A stretch of 64,000 bases of DNA from positions 1 through 64,000 of the forward strand of contig JADQWC010000613.1 of assembly GCA_017979445.1 (NCBI GenBank), written 5' to 3'. The notes under the pieces are model-generated. The model did no database searches. It was not told the origin of the DNA and saw only the letters and a list, made by a program, of their open reading frames with translations. Position numbers and translations under genes: made by a program. This stretch comes from Akebia trifoliata. Lineage: Eukaryota; Streptophyta; Magnoliopsida; Ranunculales; Lardizabalaceae. Shown here one piece after another: positions 13,901 through 22,954 of this stretch. Position 1 is the first letter of the stretch. The number at the start of each line of letters is the position of its first letter.

Positions 13901-15675
13901 AATTCATTGATATGGAGTTCAGGCTGTACCACTGTTGTGAAGTACAGGATTAGGCCTGCTCTTCAATTGGACACCAACATTGGCAAGCTTATTTTTATTT
14001 TTATTTTTATTTTTGGCAACCTATCCTATTGAAAAACTTCAACAGGTTGAAGACTGTGAATTTAATTACAAAATTGGATGCTGCAGTTATATCAGAAATG
14101 GACATATCAATGTAACAAAAAAAGTTGCAGTTTACTTACCAAAAAAAGATGTTGCATTTAGGAACTCAGAACATATTGAGGGATATGCATAAAAATAAAA
14201 AGGTTCAACCAAATAACATCACACAACCACTTGGAAATGAATGATTAAAACAAACAATAAGATGAGGAATATCCATCTTAAGTTAAGCTTGTTTGCAATT
14301 AATTGAAAGTATTGACTTCAGAATAAGGTAAAGTAGCTCTTTGATGGGGAATTACTCTCGTTTTTACTCAATCAAAAACTCTCATCTGAAAATAGAAAGC
14401 ATCAATCACACAATATCCTCATCATCATTTTTCTATCGTCCTATTTGTCATCATCATGTCCTATCCCAACTTATGGGGGTTGCTTTATCCTTCATTCAAT
14501 TCTAACATGATTAGAGAACAAGCTTTATAACTTAACACAAGAACCAGATTATAAATGGAAGAAAAGTAAGTAGTTGAAGACATCAGAATTGAAGTATATC
14601 AAATACATGAGAACTCAAAAACATATTCTATGCAATCGGAATAAGAAATAGTCCGAATTCTATATAGAGGGATTTATTTGTTTGTTGAGAATAGATTTTC
14701 TTGCGAAAATCATACACAGTAAGTGATTAGTCGAGGAAATGATTTTCTCAAGAATATGGATTGGAAATGTTTAATGGACATAGAAAATCAGTTCCCACAG
14801 AAAACAGATGTTATTGCAATGCCGGAAAAACTAAATTTTCTCGGCTAAACGTAAAAAAGATGTACACAATTTCACATTTTCCCGAGAAATTGATCTCTTT
14901 TTTTGTTGCTTATTATGGGTATCCCCACCCTTCGGGTGAGACTAATCTCACAATCACACACACCGCATCAGAAAGTCCTATGCACAACTGGTTGAGTTGA
15001 GGGTCAACCAAACCCTGAGGGTGGCCCCAAGGAATTCATTGCTACCGGGGTTTCGGACACTTGACCTACCCTTCCTGTGGAGCTTATCAAGGTTCGGCTT
15101 GCCACTAGACCAACCCCTGGGGTTCCTGAGAAATTGATCTTACCAGCGGATTTTTCCAGCAAACAAACATACCCTAAAAGTACCAAAAAAAAAAAAAAAA
15201 ACAAGGAAAGATCACCAATCACCTTCTTACAAAGCCAAATGAAAACACCTCCAGACAGAATTCCAATCACAACCCAGTTGCCACCACTACCATGGGTTTG
15301 ACCTTCCTGCACAAGGTCAAAGCTTGCGGCCAACATCACCCCAGCAGCCATTCCATTGCATATGCCTGCCCATTGTGGATCAAGCTCCAGAAAGAAGAAT
15401 GGCACCGCACCTAAGCCGGTTGCAGCAGCCATTGCCAAAGTAAACCATGCAACTGTGGACACAGAGACTCTATTACTCTCATAAGCATCCTCAGAACTGT
15501 GAAAGGTATCCTCAATACCAGAGCCATCTATAACACTACTTCCCAAATTCCTATGCGGAGCAGTCCTTGTCCTTTGGGTAAGTTCTTTTTCAGGATCAGC
15601 TAAGACAGAACCATGCAGCACTATAAAAACCACTGTGAAAAACAAAACCTGCTTGAACAGCAAAGCCATTGTCAT
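4182..15675 (-). CDS. ZIP-family metal ion transporter (At3g08650-type), five coding exons
   Basis: Encodes a predicted multi-pass membrane transporter for divalent metals such as zinc. Exons 15675-15223, 13797-13513, 11636-11508, 5849-5752 and 4995-4182 sum to 1779 bp, giving 592 residues plus TAA. All four introns have GT-AG borders and phases agree. Residues 1-26 look like a signal peptide (hydrophobic run, then SVLA before DPEK). Residues 75-150 give the first two membrane helices. Helices rich in the ZIP metal-site motifs follow: LHSFGEG with H182, HNIPEGLA with H213, and LHALAEG with H447. The first two fit helices 4 and 5 of the ZIP fold as known from the family. Length matches the large plant At3g08650-like branch, not the roughly 350-residue IRT/ZIP1 branch. 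The start is the first ATG (15675) before the signal peptide; a second Met lies two codons on. No stop or frameshift is seen, so the gene is probably functional. Metal specificity and membrane location cannot be read from the sequence. Confidence 0.9.
5752..5849 (-). CDS. ZIP gene, coding exon 4 (residues 290-321)
   Basis: A 98-bp exon with acceptor TTTGCCCAG| and donor ATACAG|GTGATT. It encodes EASPSQVASAAT...MEALSTV and ends two bases into a codon. The final AG joins C from exon 5 to make Ser322. Confidence 0.87.
6480..6640. repeat. Simple, low-complexity segment in intron 3
   Basis: Short reiterated blocks (TTTTTGAAAAAG with CGATTTAA or CCATTTAA variants) repeat imperfectly three times, followed by a (T)23 run. 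Looks like a local slippage array; no gene is seen. Confidence 0.4.
7099..7271. mobile_element. Hairpin MITE in intron 3
   Basis: A near-palindrome of 173 bp. The left arm from GTTAACATGCAGCC to ACTTTGGAAATT (7099-7154) is matched inverted by AATTTCCAAAGTG to CACACGTTAAC (7216-7271), with a few mismatches and about 60 bp of loop. Within each arm the CCTAAAGGCACACRTTAA unit can also fold. No coding capacity. I could not fix a target duplication, so the superfamily is open. Confidence 0.65.
8010..8859 (-). repeat. 3' LTR of the intron-3 element
   Basis: 850-bp direct repeat of 9635-10601. On the minus strand a purine tract (AGAGGAGAA, 8868-8860) directly precedes its TAATGC start, as expected for a polypurine tract next to a 3' LTR. 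Confidence 0.72.
9619..9630 (-). promoter_or_regulatory. Primer-binding site (tRNA-Met type) of the intron-3 element
   Basis: On the minus strand TGATATCAGAGC differs at one base from TGGTATCAGAGC, the tRNA-Met-i primer site. It begins a few bases after the end of the right LTR, which sets element orientation. Confidence 0.7.
9635..10601 (-). repeat. 5' LTR of the intron-3 element
   Basis: 967 bp, longer than its partner because a block around 9740-9850 (GATAAGAAAATAGAAT...GGATTTGGG) is duplicated internally. It also has AT-rich runs near 10230-10260. Confidence 0.72.
11508..11636 (-). CDS. ZIP gene, coding exon 3 (residues 247-289)
   Basis: A 129-bp phase 0-0 exon, acceptor TTGCAG| and donor TTCAAG|GTAATG. 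It encodes PLVAVPSF...CTGFAAGCMIWMVVAEVLPD, a typical ZIP helix followed by the conserved E-x-LPD. It is isolated between a 1.9 kb and a 5.7 kb intron. Confidence 0.9.
12640..13172 (+). pseudogene. 5'-truncated LINE relic (RNase H end) in intron 2
   Basis: Plus-strand sequence resembling the C-terminal RNase H of plant L1-type LINEs: an NTNGSCS block near 12660-12690 (cf. NTDGS), then SGIGFISRDHFDKFLFGAW, then ELEAIEEAIKFA with the conserved E, and later ISWKYERIARRI. Frameshifts lie near 12690 and 12870. The 3' end, TTGCTGATCAAAAAAA at about 13151-13170, is the usual plant LINE terminus. The upstream reverse transcriptase is missing, as expected from incomplete reverse transcription. It is antisense to the host gene. 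Confidence 0.6.
13513..13797 (-). CDS. ZIP gene, coding exon 2 (residues 152-246)
   Basis: Acceptor GTGCAG| sits at 13798-13800 and donor CACAG|GTAACACC at 13512. The 95 codons run from FLEQYGEV to ITSLPQ. They contain both core metal-binding helices, MTLHSFGEGSGVG and AIAVHNIPEGLA, the most diagnostic part of the protein. Phase 0 at both ends. Confidence 0.92.
14897..15124 (-). mobile_element. tRNA-derived SINE with target duplication, intron 1
   Basis: On the minus strand, about 20 bp in, an A-box-like TGGTCTAGTGGCA (15112-15100) is followed by a B-box-like TGTCCGAAACCCC (about 15059-15047), as in tRNA-derived plant SINEs (Au-like). The 3' end is A-rich (complement of CTTTTTTTG). The body is bracketed by CCCGAGAAATTGATCT (14881-14896) and CCTGAGAAATTGATCT (15125-15140), a 16-bp target duplication with one mismatch. 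The head lies only about 100 bp from the exon 1 donor. Confidence 0.75.
15223..15675 (-). CDS. ZIP gene, coding exon 1 (residues 1-151)
   Basis: Carries the signal peptide, an acidic/polar luminal segment, and the first membrane helices (TVAWFTLAMAAATGLGAVPF, then MAAGVMLAASFDLVQEG). The exon ends after ...WLCKK, with donor AAG|GTGATT at 15222. The next exon resumes in phase 0. Reading through the donor quickly meets a poly-Phe run and then a SINE, which supports the splice. Confidence 0.88.
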
Positions 15676-15905
15676 TCATACAGAGTTCACCACAACAATC
15701 ACACTAACTCAAACACATCAAAACCCACTTGACCCAGATCACAAGAAAACGTAATTTTGCTGAAGTTCGTTCCTCAAATAAATAGAGCCCATTTCAGAAA
15801 TTTTCTGAAATAGATTAATCCAAGCCTCAATATCCTTGAATGTGGTTGTAATGATCCTAAGCGAGCTTGCATTTAATTATAAGTATGAGTCCCCTGGATA
15901 AAATC

Positions 15906-16992
15906 TGATAAAAAAAAAAAAAATATCATCAGAGAAGTTAGATTTTCAAAAACTTTCAACAACAGTTCAAATTTGTCAAGAAAATTTTCTTAATGGATAA
16001 AAAAATGCCTAAAATAAGCATAGAATACTACATTTGCATATGACAAACTCAAGGTTGCTTAACCACTTTCAAGAGGCAGAGAGCAAGTCCATACATTTTC
16101 TTCAACTAATAAATCAATTTTTTCCGGATGAAATGGTTAGCCTAGACAAAAGAGTTTAATATCTGAAAGTTTTTTTGCACGAATCCTGAGCCGCATAAGA
16201 TCAAACAAAAATCATAAAATCAAATTAAATTAAATGATTGAATTTGATTAGCACAACAAACAAGAAACACATCTCTAAACAAGATCGAACTAGATATCTC
16301 TTTAACAAAAACCAAAGGATTCTCATAATAATGCAAGCTGATTTTTTGCAGGCAGAACTACAATTACAGAAAGATTTAACAATACAAGCTCATCAAGATA
16401 AGCCCATTCCCGCCACAAATAACATCTCCAAAACCCTAATTGAAGAATTATCTTCAAATACTGCGAAATATTAAGATAATCGATCATTTCTTGTCAATGC
16501 CGATTACAAGATTAACAGAAGATCTCAACACAAATATGTCAAGGAACCCTAATTTCAATAAAGATGATTTCTTTTCAAATTCCAATTACATAGAACTGAT
16601 AGAAGGCTAACAGAGGAGCCCCCCCCCCCCCTTCAACGCAAAAAAGAGGAGGTCATGGAACCCCAATTCAATAAAGAAGATTCATGGAGAAAACTAGAAA
16701 TAATGCGTTGGAGCTACCGATTGATAATAGAAAACTAACAACCCTAATCTTCCAGGACCTGAAAGATGGACATTTGATGAAAGAAAGAAACCCTAATCTC
16801 AATCAAAAAAAATTACTTGTCGATCATAAAAGTCCCAAGAAAAATACCTCATTTCGATACAAAAGGCACAGATAGAGAAAGAGAGAAGAAGAGTCAACGA
16901 ATAAACCCTAACTCAGATTATATAAAAGAAATAGAAACTAAACCGAAATGAATCCATACGGAAACCGTCGATGGGAATACAAAACCGCTTAC
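15906..16992 (-). other. Putative 5' UTR intron of the ZIP gene
   Basis: Lies between the donor at 16992 and the candidate acceptor near 15906. It contains a run of 12 C (16619-16630) and AT-rich sequence, with no recognised repeat or gene. Leader introns often affect expression in plants, but nothing here shows how. Confidence 0.4.
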
Positions 16993-17095
16993 CTGGAAGA
17001 GACGACCAGCTAGAAGTGTTACAAGGGGCGGAAACCCGATTTGACGCGGTTTCGAGGAGACGAAAAGCGGTTTTCGCACAAAGATAAAGAAACAG
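16993..17095 (-). other. Probable 5' non-coding exon of the ZIP gene
   Basis: On the minus strand GTCTCTTCCAG|GTAAGCGG (boundary at 16993/16992) is a strong splice donor, about 1.3 kb upstream of the ATG with no open frame across it. A plausible acceptor, a run of T then ATCAG|ATTTT, lies at about 15906, which would place a second non-coding stretch at 15905-15676 in front of the start codon. The transcription start is not visible; the upper limit given is a guess. Confidence 0.5.
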
Positions 17096-17439
17096 CGGAT
17101 GTTTTGCTGGTCTTATCGATAATCACGGAAATGCCCTCCTGATTGTCAAATGGAAGCTTCTAGTAAGTATATACCTACTAGGGTCTGGTCCTTGCATAAT
17201 CAGTTCCAACTTCAGAAATTGACTTTTAGAAGAAATAGAAGTTCAAAACTTAAAATGTCACATTCAATAGAAGCTTATTCATTATAGAAATATGTAAGTC
17301 AAAAATTATTGTTATTTGATAGTTTTTTTATTGCTAGATTCTGATAAAATAATCAGAATACCCTTAATATTGATAATACATAAAAAATAAGCAAAATATC
17401 ATAATAAATATATAATTACACTCTATATATATATAAAAA
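17096..17439 (-). promoter_or_regulatory. Presumed promoter region of the ZIP gene
   Basis: About 340 bp between the 5' non-coding exon and a MITE. It is AT-rich with (TA)n at 17424-17434. I could not pick a TATA box with confidence. The MITE, pararetrovirus and large retrotransposon start immediately beyond, so the compact promoter ends against mobile DNA. Confidence 0.3.
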
Positions 17440-17810
17440 TTAGGATCTATATACACATAAAGCTACTCATAAAGTCATAAAGCTACAATGTGTTTTGTCT
17501 TATATGAACAAAAAGGTTCGGAATGGGCTGATTGTTTGTGAGAATGATCACTATGGTTAGGAGATCATCCTTACCAAAAAATCAGCCCATTCTAAAACTT
17601 CTAGTCCCATGTTTACAAGTTGAAGAATTTTTTACCGTCCATTTTTTGTAAACCACTTTTGATGGGGTTAGAAGTTTTGAAATGAGCTGATTTTTTGCAA
17701 GGATAATCCCCTTACCATAGAGATCATCCTCACAAAACATCATCTCATTCCAAACCTTTTTGCCCATATAAGACAAAAATGTTGTAGCTTTATGTGTCTA
17801 CGGATCCTTA
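17440..17810. mobile_element. Long-palindrome MITE upstream of the ZIP gene
   Basis: The whole segment is an imperfect inverted repeat of about 370 bp. Left TAGGATCTATATACACATAA (17440 on) pairs with right TTATGTGTCTACGGATCCTTA (to 17810). The pairing continues inward through AAAAAGGTT.GGAATG and the ATCATCCTTACCAAAAAATC blocks to the centre near 17625. No coding capacity. Each arm has its own smaller inverted pieces, suggesting a compound hairpin. Confidence 0.65.
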
Positions 17811-17829
17811 CCTATATATATATATATTA
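17811..17829. repeat. AT-dinucleotide tract at the left edge of the pararetrovirus
   Basis: CCTATATATATATATATTAAA marks the junction between MITE and viral sequence. A matching tract closes the right edge at 56672-56690. Confidence 0.6.
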
Positions 17830-18101
17830 AAAAGTTTACTTCTTGCATTAGGAATTTTAATTGTTTTCTTTCTTAGCTACCATGTTAATAGTATTCTTTA
17901 TGGATTTGTGCTTAATATTGTCTATTTCTCTTTCTTGGGGTTTTTGTATGAATTTAAAGTGTATTTCTTGTTCTAAAAGCCTGCATTTAATGTTGTATGA
18001 TCTACTGTGAAAGGCTGTATTAATGCTAAGAATGGTGTTTAGAATTACAAACTTTGTTAGGTTTTTACTAAAATAAAATGGGTACTTATACATATACCTT
18101 G
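17828..18101 (-). pseudogene. Endogenous pararetrovirus fragment A, left part (protease end)
   Basis: Nearly collinear with 55440-55710, which encodes the end of a caulimovirid protease and the start of the following region. It therefore belongs to the same viral polyprotein, minus strand. Several stops and small deletions break the frame. It ends at 18101, exactly where the large LTR element begins; the last five bases, CCTTG (18097-18101), recur at 47503-47507. The piece is the continuation of the viral fragment that stops at 47503. Confidence 0.75.
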
Positions 18102-20411
18102 TGTAAATACGTGATTTTCGTCATTACGATAGCCACATCTACTAAAGTTTGGAGTCGCCACCATTCATGTTGTAAGTGGGTGTGAATGGTCACCCGATGT
18201 ACATTTTCCAAAAATGATATTTTTTGGCATGTAGTGACTCGCAATGAATAAGGATCAATCAAACCTTGAGATTCGGGGTAAGCGGCTCGGTTGGAGAAAA
18301 GGGAATGTGTTAGGCACCCTTTTCTCCCCGCAAATTGGCGGTAATCTCAACTCAACTCGATCATTTTGATTGAAAATACAAAAATGAAGACAAAGTACCA
18401 CGTGTGTGCATTTGTACCCTAAGTAGGGATTTGTTTTTGGCTTGATCATATGGTCATCTCATTGAAGGAGATGACCCTAATGAATCATTTGCCTTGAAGA
18501 CCATTCACCCAAAGTCCATCTAAAAACAAAATGAAGAGAAGAGGGGGGGTAATAGAAGAGGGAAGATGTAAAGGGTAGAGAAGGAGGAAAGAGGGGGGTG
18601 TTCTTTGAACCCACCTTGATGCTTCACCCTTTTCTTCCCTTACTTTTCTTCTTCAATGTCTTCTTGAGTTAAGTCCTTAATGAGTCATGAGAGTATAACT
18701 CTTTTTAGATTAATGAGAGAGAGTAGAGAAGAGATGAGTAGAGAGTTGAGAGTAGAGAGTAGAGTGATTTTTTGTGAGACTTAGTAAGAGATTTTTTATG
18801 AGAATTAGGAACCATTTTTGATAAGAGAATGGGGGTATTTATAGATGTTTGGGGAGTACTTAGGGGTATAATGGGGTGAGAGGTTGAAAGAGTAGAGAAT
18901 GGCATAGATTTTAAAAGTGGGGGGTATGAAATTTAGAGTGGGATTAAGGGTAATTTTGTAATGAGGGTAAATGGGTTGTGTTTTGATCCAAATGGTTTGG
19001 ATCTTACCCAAATCATTTGGGTAGAGTGTTTGGTGAGGTGAGATGATGGATGTTTAAGAGGGTGGTTGATTGATTGAGTGGTGTTTGATTTAAGAGAATG
19101 AGTAAGAGGGTAGTTGGGAGGGTGAGGGAGATGGTGACATGTGGCAAAATGTGTGGAGGTTAGGGGTTTAGATTAAATTGATAGGAGAGATTGAGTGTTT
19201 GATTTGAGAGGATGGGTGTAGGTTTAGGTTGTAGAGATGGGTTTATAGGAAATGATGATGGTAGATTAGGGAGAGGTATAATGATGATAGGTTAGAGGGA
19301 GGTGTGGGTTGATGTGTTTGATTTGAGAAAATAGAGGTTAGGGAGTTATGAGGGTAGGTTAGGGGAGGGTATGGGTTGATGTGTTTGATTTGAGAGAATG
19401 AAGGTTTATAGGGAGTAATAAAGGTAGGTTAGGGGAGGGTGTGGGTTGATGTGATTTTTTAGAGAAAAGGTGATGTGGGTAGTTAATTTTTAAAGAAAGG
19501 TGATGGGGTGGGTGGTTTGTTGAGAGCGGTGTGAGCGGGGGTGGTGATGACATGTGTCACCTTTTGATTAAAAAAAAGGTGATTGGTTGATGTGGGTTTT
19601 AGTTTATGGGTTAGGGTTGTAGGTTAGATATGAATGGATATGGATTTAGGCTTAGGGGCATTGGGCTTGGGTTTTAGAAAATGTTAGGGGTTTTTTGAAT
19701 TGGGTTGGGGTCATTTTGGATTGGATTTTTTAGGGTGGGAGGTTTTAAGTTTTTAGGTGGTGTGGGATCAGATTTAGGTTAGGGGGTAAGGTGGGAAATT
19801 GGTTTTTGGAGAATTGAGGGTTCATGGGCCATAGGTGGGCTTAGGTTTTTTCGGATTTGGAGATGGAGCGGTGGAAGGTATAGGAGGTGGTAGGCGTCCC
19901 AAGTCTCGTTTTTTAATTTGATTTATTTTTTTGTGATTTTTGAAATCATTGGTTGGATCAAGATGCCACGTGTTGGCAAATCGGGCTTTTTAGGACCCGT
20001 TGGTAAATTTTATTGAGAATTCATCATTTTCGATTTTGGGAATGGTGCAGCGAATATTGGGAAAGCGTAGGGTAGGCCGAATCCTTTTGGTGGGCCTCCT
20101 AGACCATTGGAAGGTCTTAGGGGCCTCGGTTTGGTCAAAATGCCATTTTTTTTTATTGTTTTTGGGCTTTAGAGGCCCGTTGGCCTATCTTGTTGGAAAG
20201 TCAGTATTTTGAATGGAACGGGGTACATGGGAGCATGCCAAGTCCTTTTGGTGGGCTCACAACCCAGTTGGGAGGTTTTAGGTACTTCGATTTGACAAAA
20301 ATGTCAGATTTTAATGCTTCAAGCCTTCGAAGCCCGTTGACTAAGTTTATTGGAAAAACACTGTTTTTAGGCCCTTTCGAGTGAGGGTCCGTTCAAATTG
20401 GGGTGTCTACA
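18102..20411 (-). repeat. 3' LTR of the Tat/Ogre-like element
   Basis: 2310 bp. It includes reiterated blocks at about 19200-19460 (GGTAGGTTAGGGGAGGGTGTG with TGTTTGATTTGAGAGAAT) and a CCCGTTGG-containing repeat near 20000-20360. The purine-rich AAAGAAGGGCAGC next to its minus-strand start (20424-20412) is the polypurine tract. The TGTAGACACC start resembles Ogre LTRs. Confidence 0.85.
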
Positions 20412-20844
20412 GCTGCCCTTCTTTGCAGGAATTACGTGCAAAGAGTTGCAAATAATAGACTAAACCCTATTTGTACGGGCCAGGTGAAATTTTGCAAAAC
20501 ACGACTTCGAATTTCCGATTAAATTGATGACTTTTGTAGAAAATGGCTATTCAAGTACGGGGTCTGACAGAGTCTTGCCTTATTAATTCCTTGATCTCGA
20601 TGGCGCGAAGCTCGTGTGAGATTTCGGATTTGATGAAAGTTTGATGAGTTTTAAAATTTGACTATTTTTTTATCGTGTTTTAACAAATCGGAGTTGAGTG
20701 CAACTTGAAAGGATTTTTGAAATTCTTTGATTTTTTGTTGTTTTTTATTTTTTTTATTTTTTTTGTTGATCTCACTTTATTTCTCCCATAAGTTAACCCT
20801 CTCAATTCATGCATTGCCCCTTGTAATGATGCATTTGATCCTGT

Positions 20845-21515
20845 TGTATGGTGCAAGCAATATGGTTGTTAACAGTTGTCACAGATCCAAGAGAGAATTT
20901 TGTTGTTGGAGTCGAATCCACCAAGATCTGAAGGCAGGAAGGCTACATAATCTGAGTCACCTCCATTTAGAACACATTTATTGCGACAATATCAACAGGT
21001 GCATAAGTTGCGAGTGAGTCTATTGCGTCGGTGCTACTCTCTTGCAATATCAACATACTCTTTCGCCCTTCTTGATTCATTATCACACCAATATCTCTAG
21101 CTTGCATATCACTAGCCATAACACTTGCAAGGCGTTCGCACTATCGATCTAAGGTAGCAACCCATCGCTTTGCTCCAAATCCAATGTCAGAGTTAACCAG
21201 TGTTCTATATACACTGTGAACTGCTTTATCATCCACTTCTACATGTTCGACCCGTATGACATTGGAGTAACTATTTGGCATTTCTTTGATTAAAAAACCT
21301 GATGGCCTTCTTCGACATCTCGATATCGGGCTAGGACACAAATGATCCAAGGAAACATCGACCATTACCCAAATCCCTTCGTCATGTTGTTTACAATACC
21401 TTACAAAGAAGCTCTCTTAAGTTGGAACCAGAGGTAAAGGGGCTTGAAATTCTGCTGTCATCACTTGAAGAGTTCCATTGTAGTCTCCTGCTATGCTTAG
21501 TGAGTCGTGATACTT
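20845..21515 (-). pseudogene. Captured HD-ZIP class IV transcription factor fragment (START and C-terminal regions)
   Basis: Minus-strand reading matches plant HD-ZIP IV proteins (PDF2/ANL2/HDG group), not retrotransposon proteins. In order: AGDYNGTLQVMTAEFQAPL (about 21490-21435), [85 protein letters not shown], then LILQESSTDA and YAPVDIVAIN, then [16 protein letters not shown] and VNNHIACTI near 20848. These are START-domain and C-terminal landmarks of the family. Two blocks are missing: after EGRKSM (near 21053) and after YVAFLPS (near 20935). In-frame stops replace codons near 21415 and 21143, and there is a frameshift near 20985. It has no homeodomain or leucine zipper. It lies between integrase and the 3' LTR of the Tat-like element, in sense with it. 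Confidence 0.8.
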
Positions 21516-22954
21516 CAGACGTCGAGGTGGTAATGATGTACCCTTTTTTTTTGTAATGTGAAGCTTTTGAAATAAAAAGAAAATATATTTTTTACTTACC
21601 TGGCCCCAGGTGTATCTAATGCTTTGAAAACTTGAAGTTTGAATAAGTCCTAGATTTTTCATCATCGGTCAAAATAGTAATTTTTTTTTAAACTTTTATG
21701 AAATATCTTTATCAAGTGAGTACGATAAATTCAGAGTTTGTAAAATCTTTGGTTGTGACGATCTTGGTGTTTTTGCCAACCACAGAGGATATAAACGTCA
21801 ATTGCTCTCTTGATTCCTTTAGAGTCATTCCCAATGCCCTGGTATTAGAAGATTATTATCTGTTTGGGTCTCGGGATTTTAGAAGGATTTCGCCGTTCAC
21901 AATTTATACTCTTGCGAGCCAGGAGGTTTTTTGTTTTGTTTTGTTTTGTTTGTTTGTTTTTTTTTTTAAACCCTTATTGCCCTTGGTGCCAATTACGATT
22001 TTCACCAGACCTGGTTTCCACATTTTTGCGCATCGACGTCCTTCTTGGGATTTTCATCGTGCCGGTGGCTTTGATCTTACCATAGTCTGATTCTTTTACT
22101 CATAGTACCCTTTTGGATTTTCACTATGCCCTTTCAGACTATGCTTGTATTTTTTTATTTTCATTACAATTCTACTAAGAGTCTCTGTGTCTTTGTGGCT
22201 TGGTGACTCAAGTTGAGCTGCGAGATCGGCGACTCTACTCTTGTAGTGGCACTCTTTTTGAGTAACAGATCTAGATTCCCCTCTTGAGCTTACTGACGAC
22301 TATTTGTGGTTCGGCAACTCAAGTTGAGCCGCGAGATCAACTACTCTACACTTCGAGTACTCTTTTTTTTTCGAATATTCGACCTGGATTTCCCTCTCGA
22401 GTCTTCCAACGACTAATAAAACTTTGAGGTCCGGACCAAGTCGCAGGATCATTGATGCTGTCACTGTCATTATGTTGTCCTAGAATATTTCTTGATCAAA
22501 AAGGACTTTTAATAGGACAAAACATTGGCTTAGGCTTATGGTAGTGGAAGGATTCAAAAAGTTAAGGTCTGGATGTATTTAGAGTGATTTAGACATGGGG
22601 CTTGTCTATTTTTGTTTCGAAAATGTGATCTATGTTTCCTCCCAGCGTCTCTCGAACTTGTTAGGCTGGAGATTTGGGTCAAGCTCTGATCAAATGTCTG
22701 AGTTTTTGATTTTTTGATTTTTTTGTATTTTTAGTCGTTCACAGTTTATCCTCATGCGGGCTAGGAGTAATTTCGATGTTTTTGATTTTTTTGTTGACTT
22801 TCTTTTCTTTTGTCTTTTTTTGTATCGTTTTGTAGTTGTTGACTTGCCCCAGTCTTAAGTTAAGAAATGAACGTGATGGCTCAAAGGGGTTGACTAAGGT
22901 AGATAGTTTGTTCAGGATATCAAGGATGGCCTTTCGTCATCTCAGGATCAGTTC
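21516..22954 (-). other. 3' untranslated region of the Tat/Ogre-like element
   Basis: Between integrase and the captured fragment, with no coding pattern. Two related blocks near 22200-22260 and 22305-22400 (GACTCAAGTTGAGC.GCGAGATC.....CTCTAC) form a short tandem repeat of roughly 120 bp. T-rich runs surround it. Confidence 0.5.
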
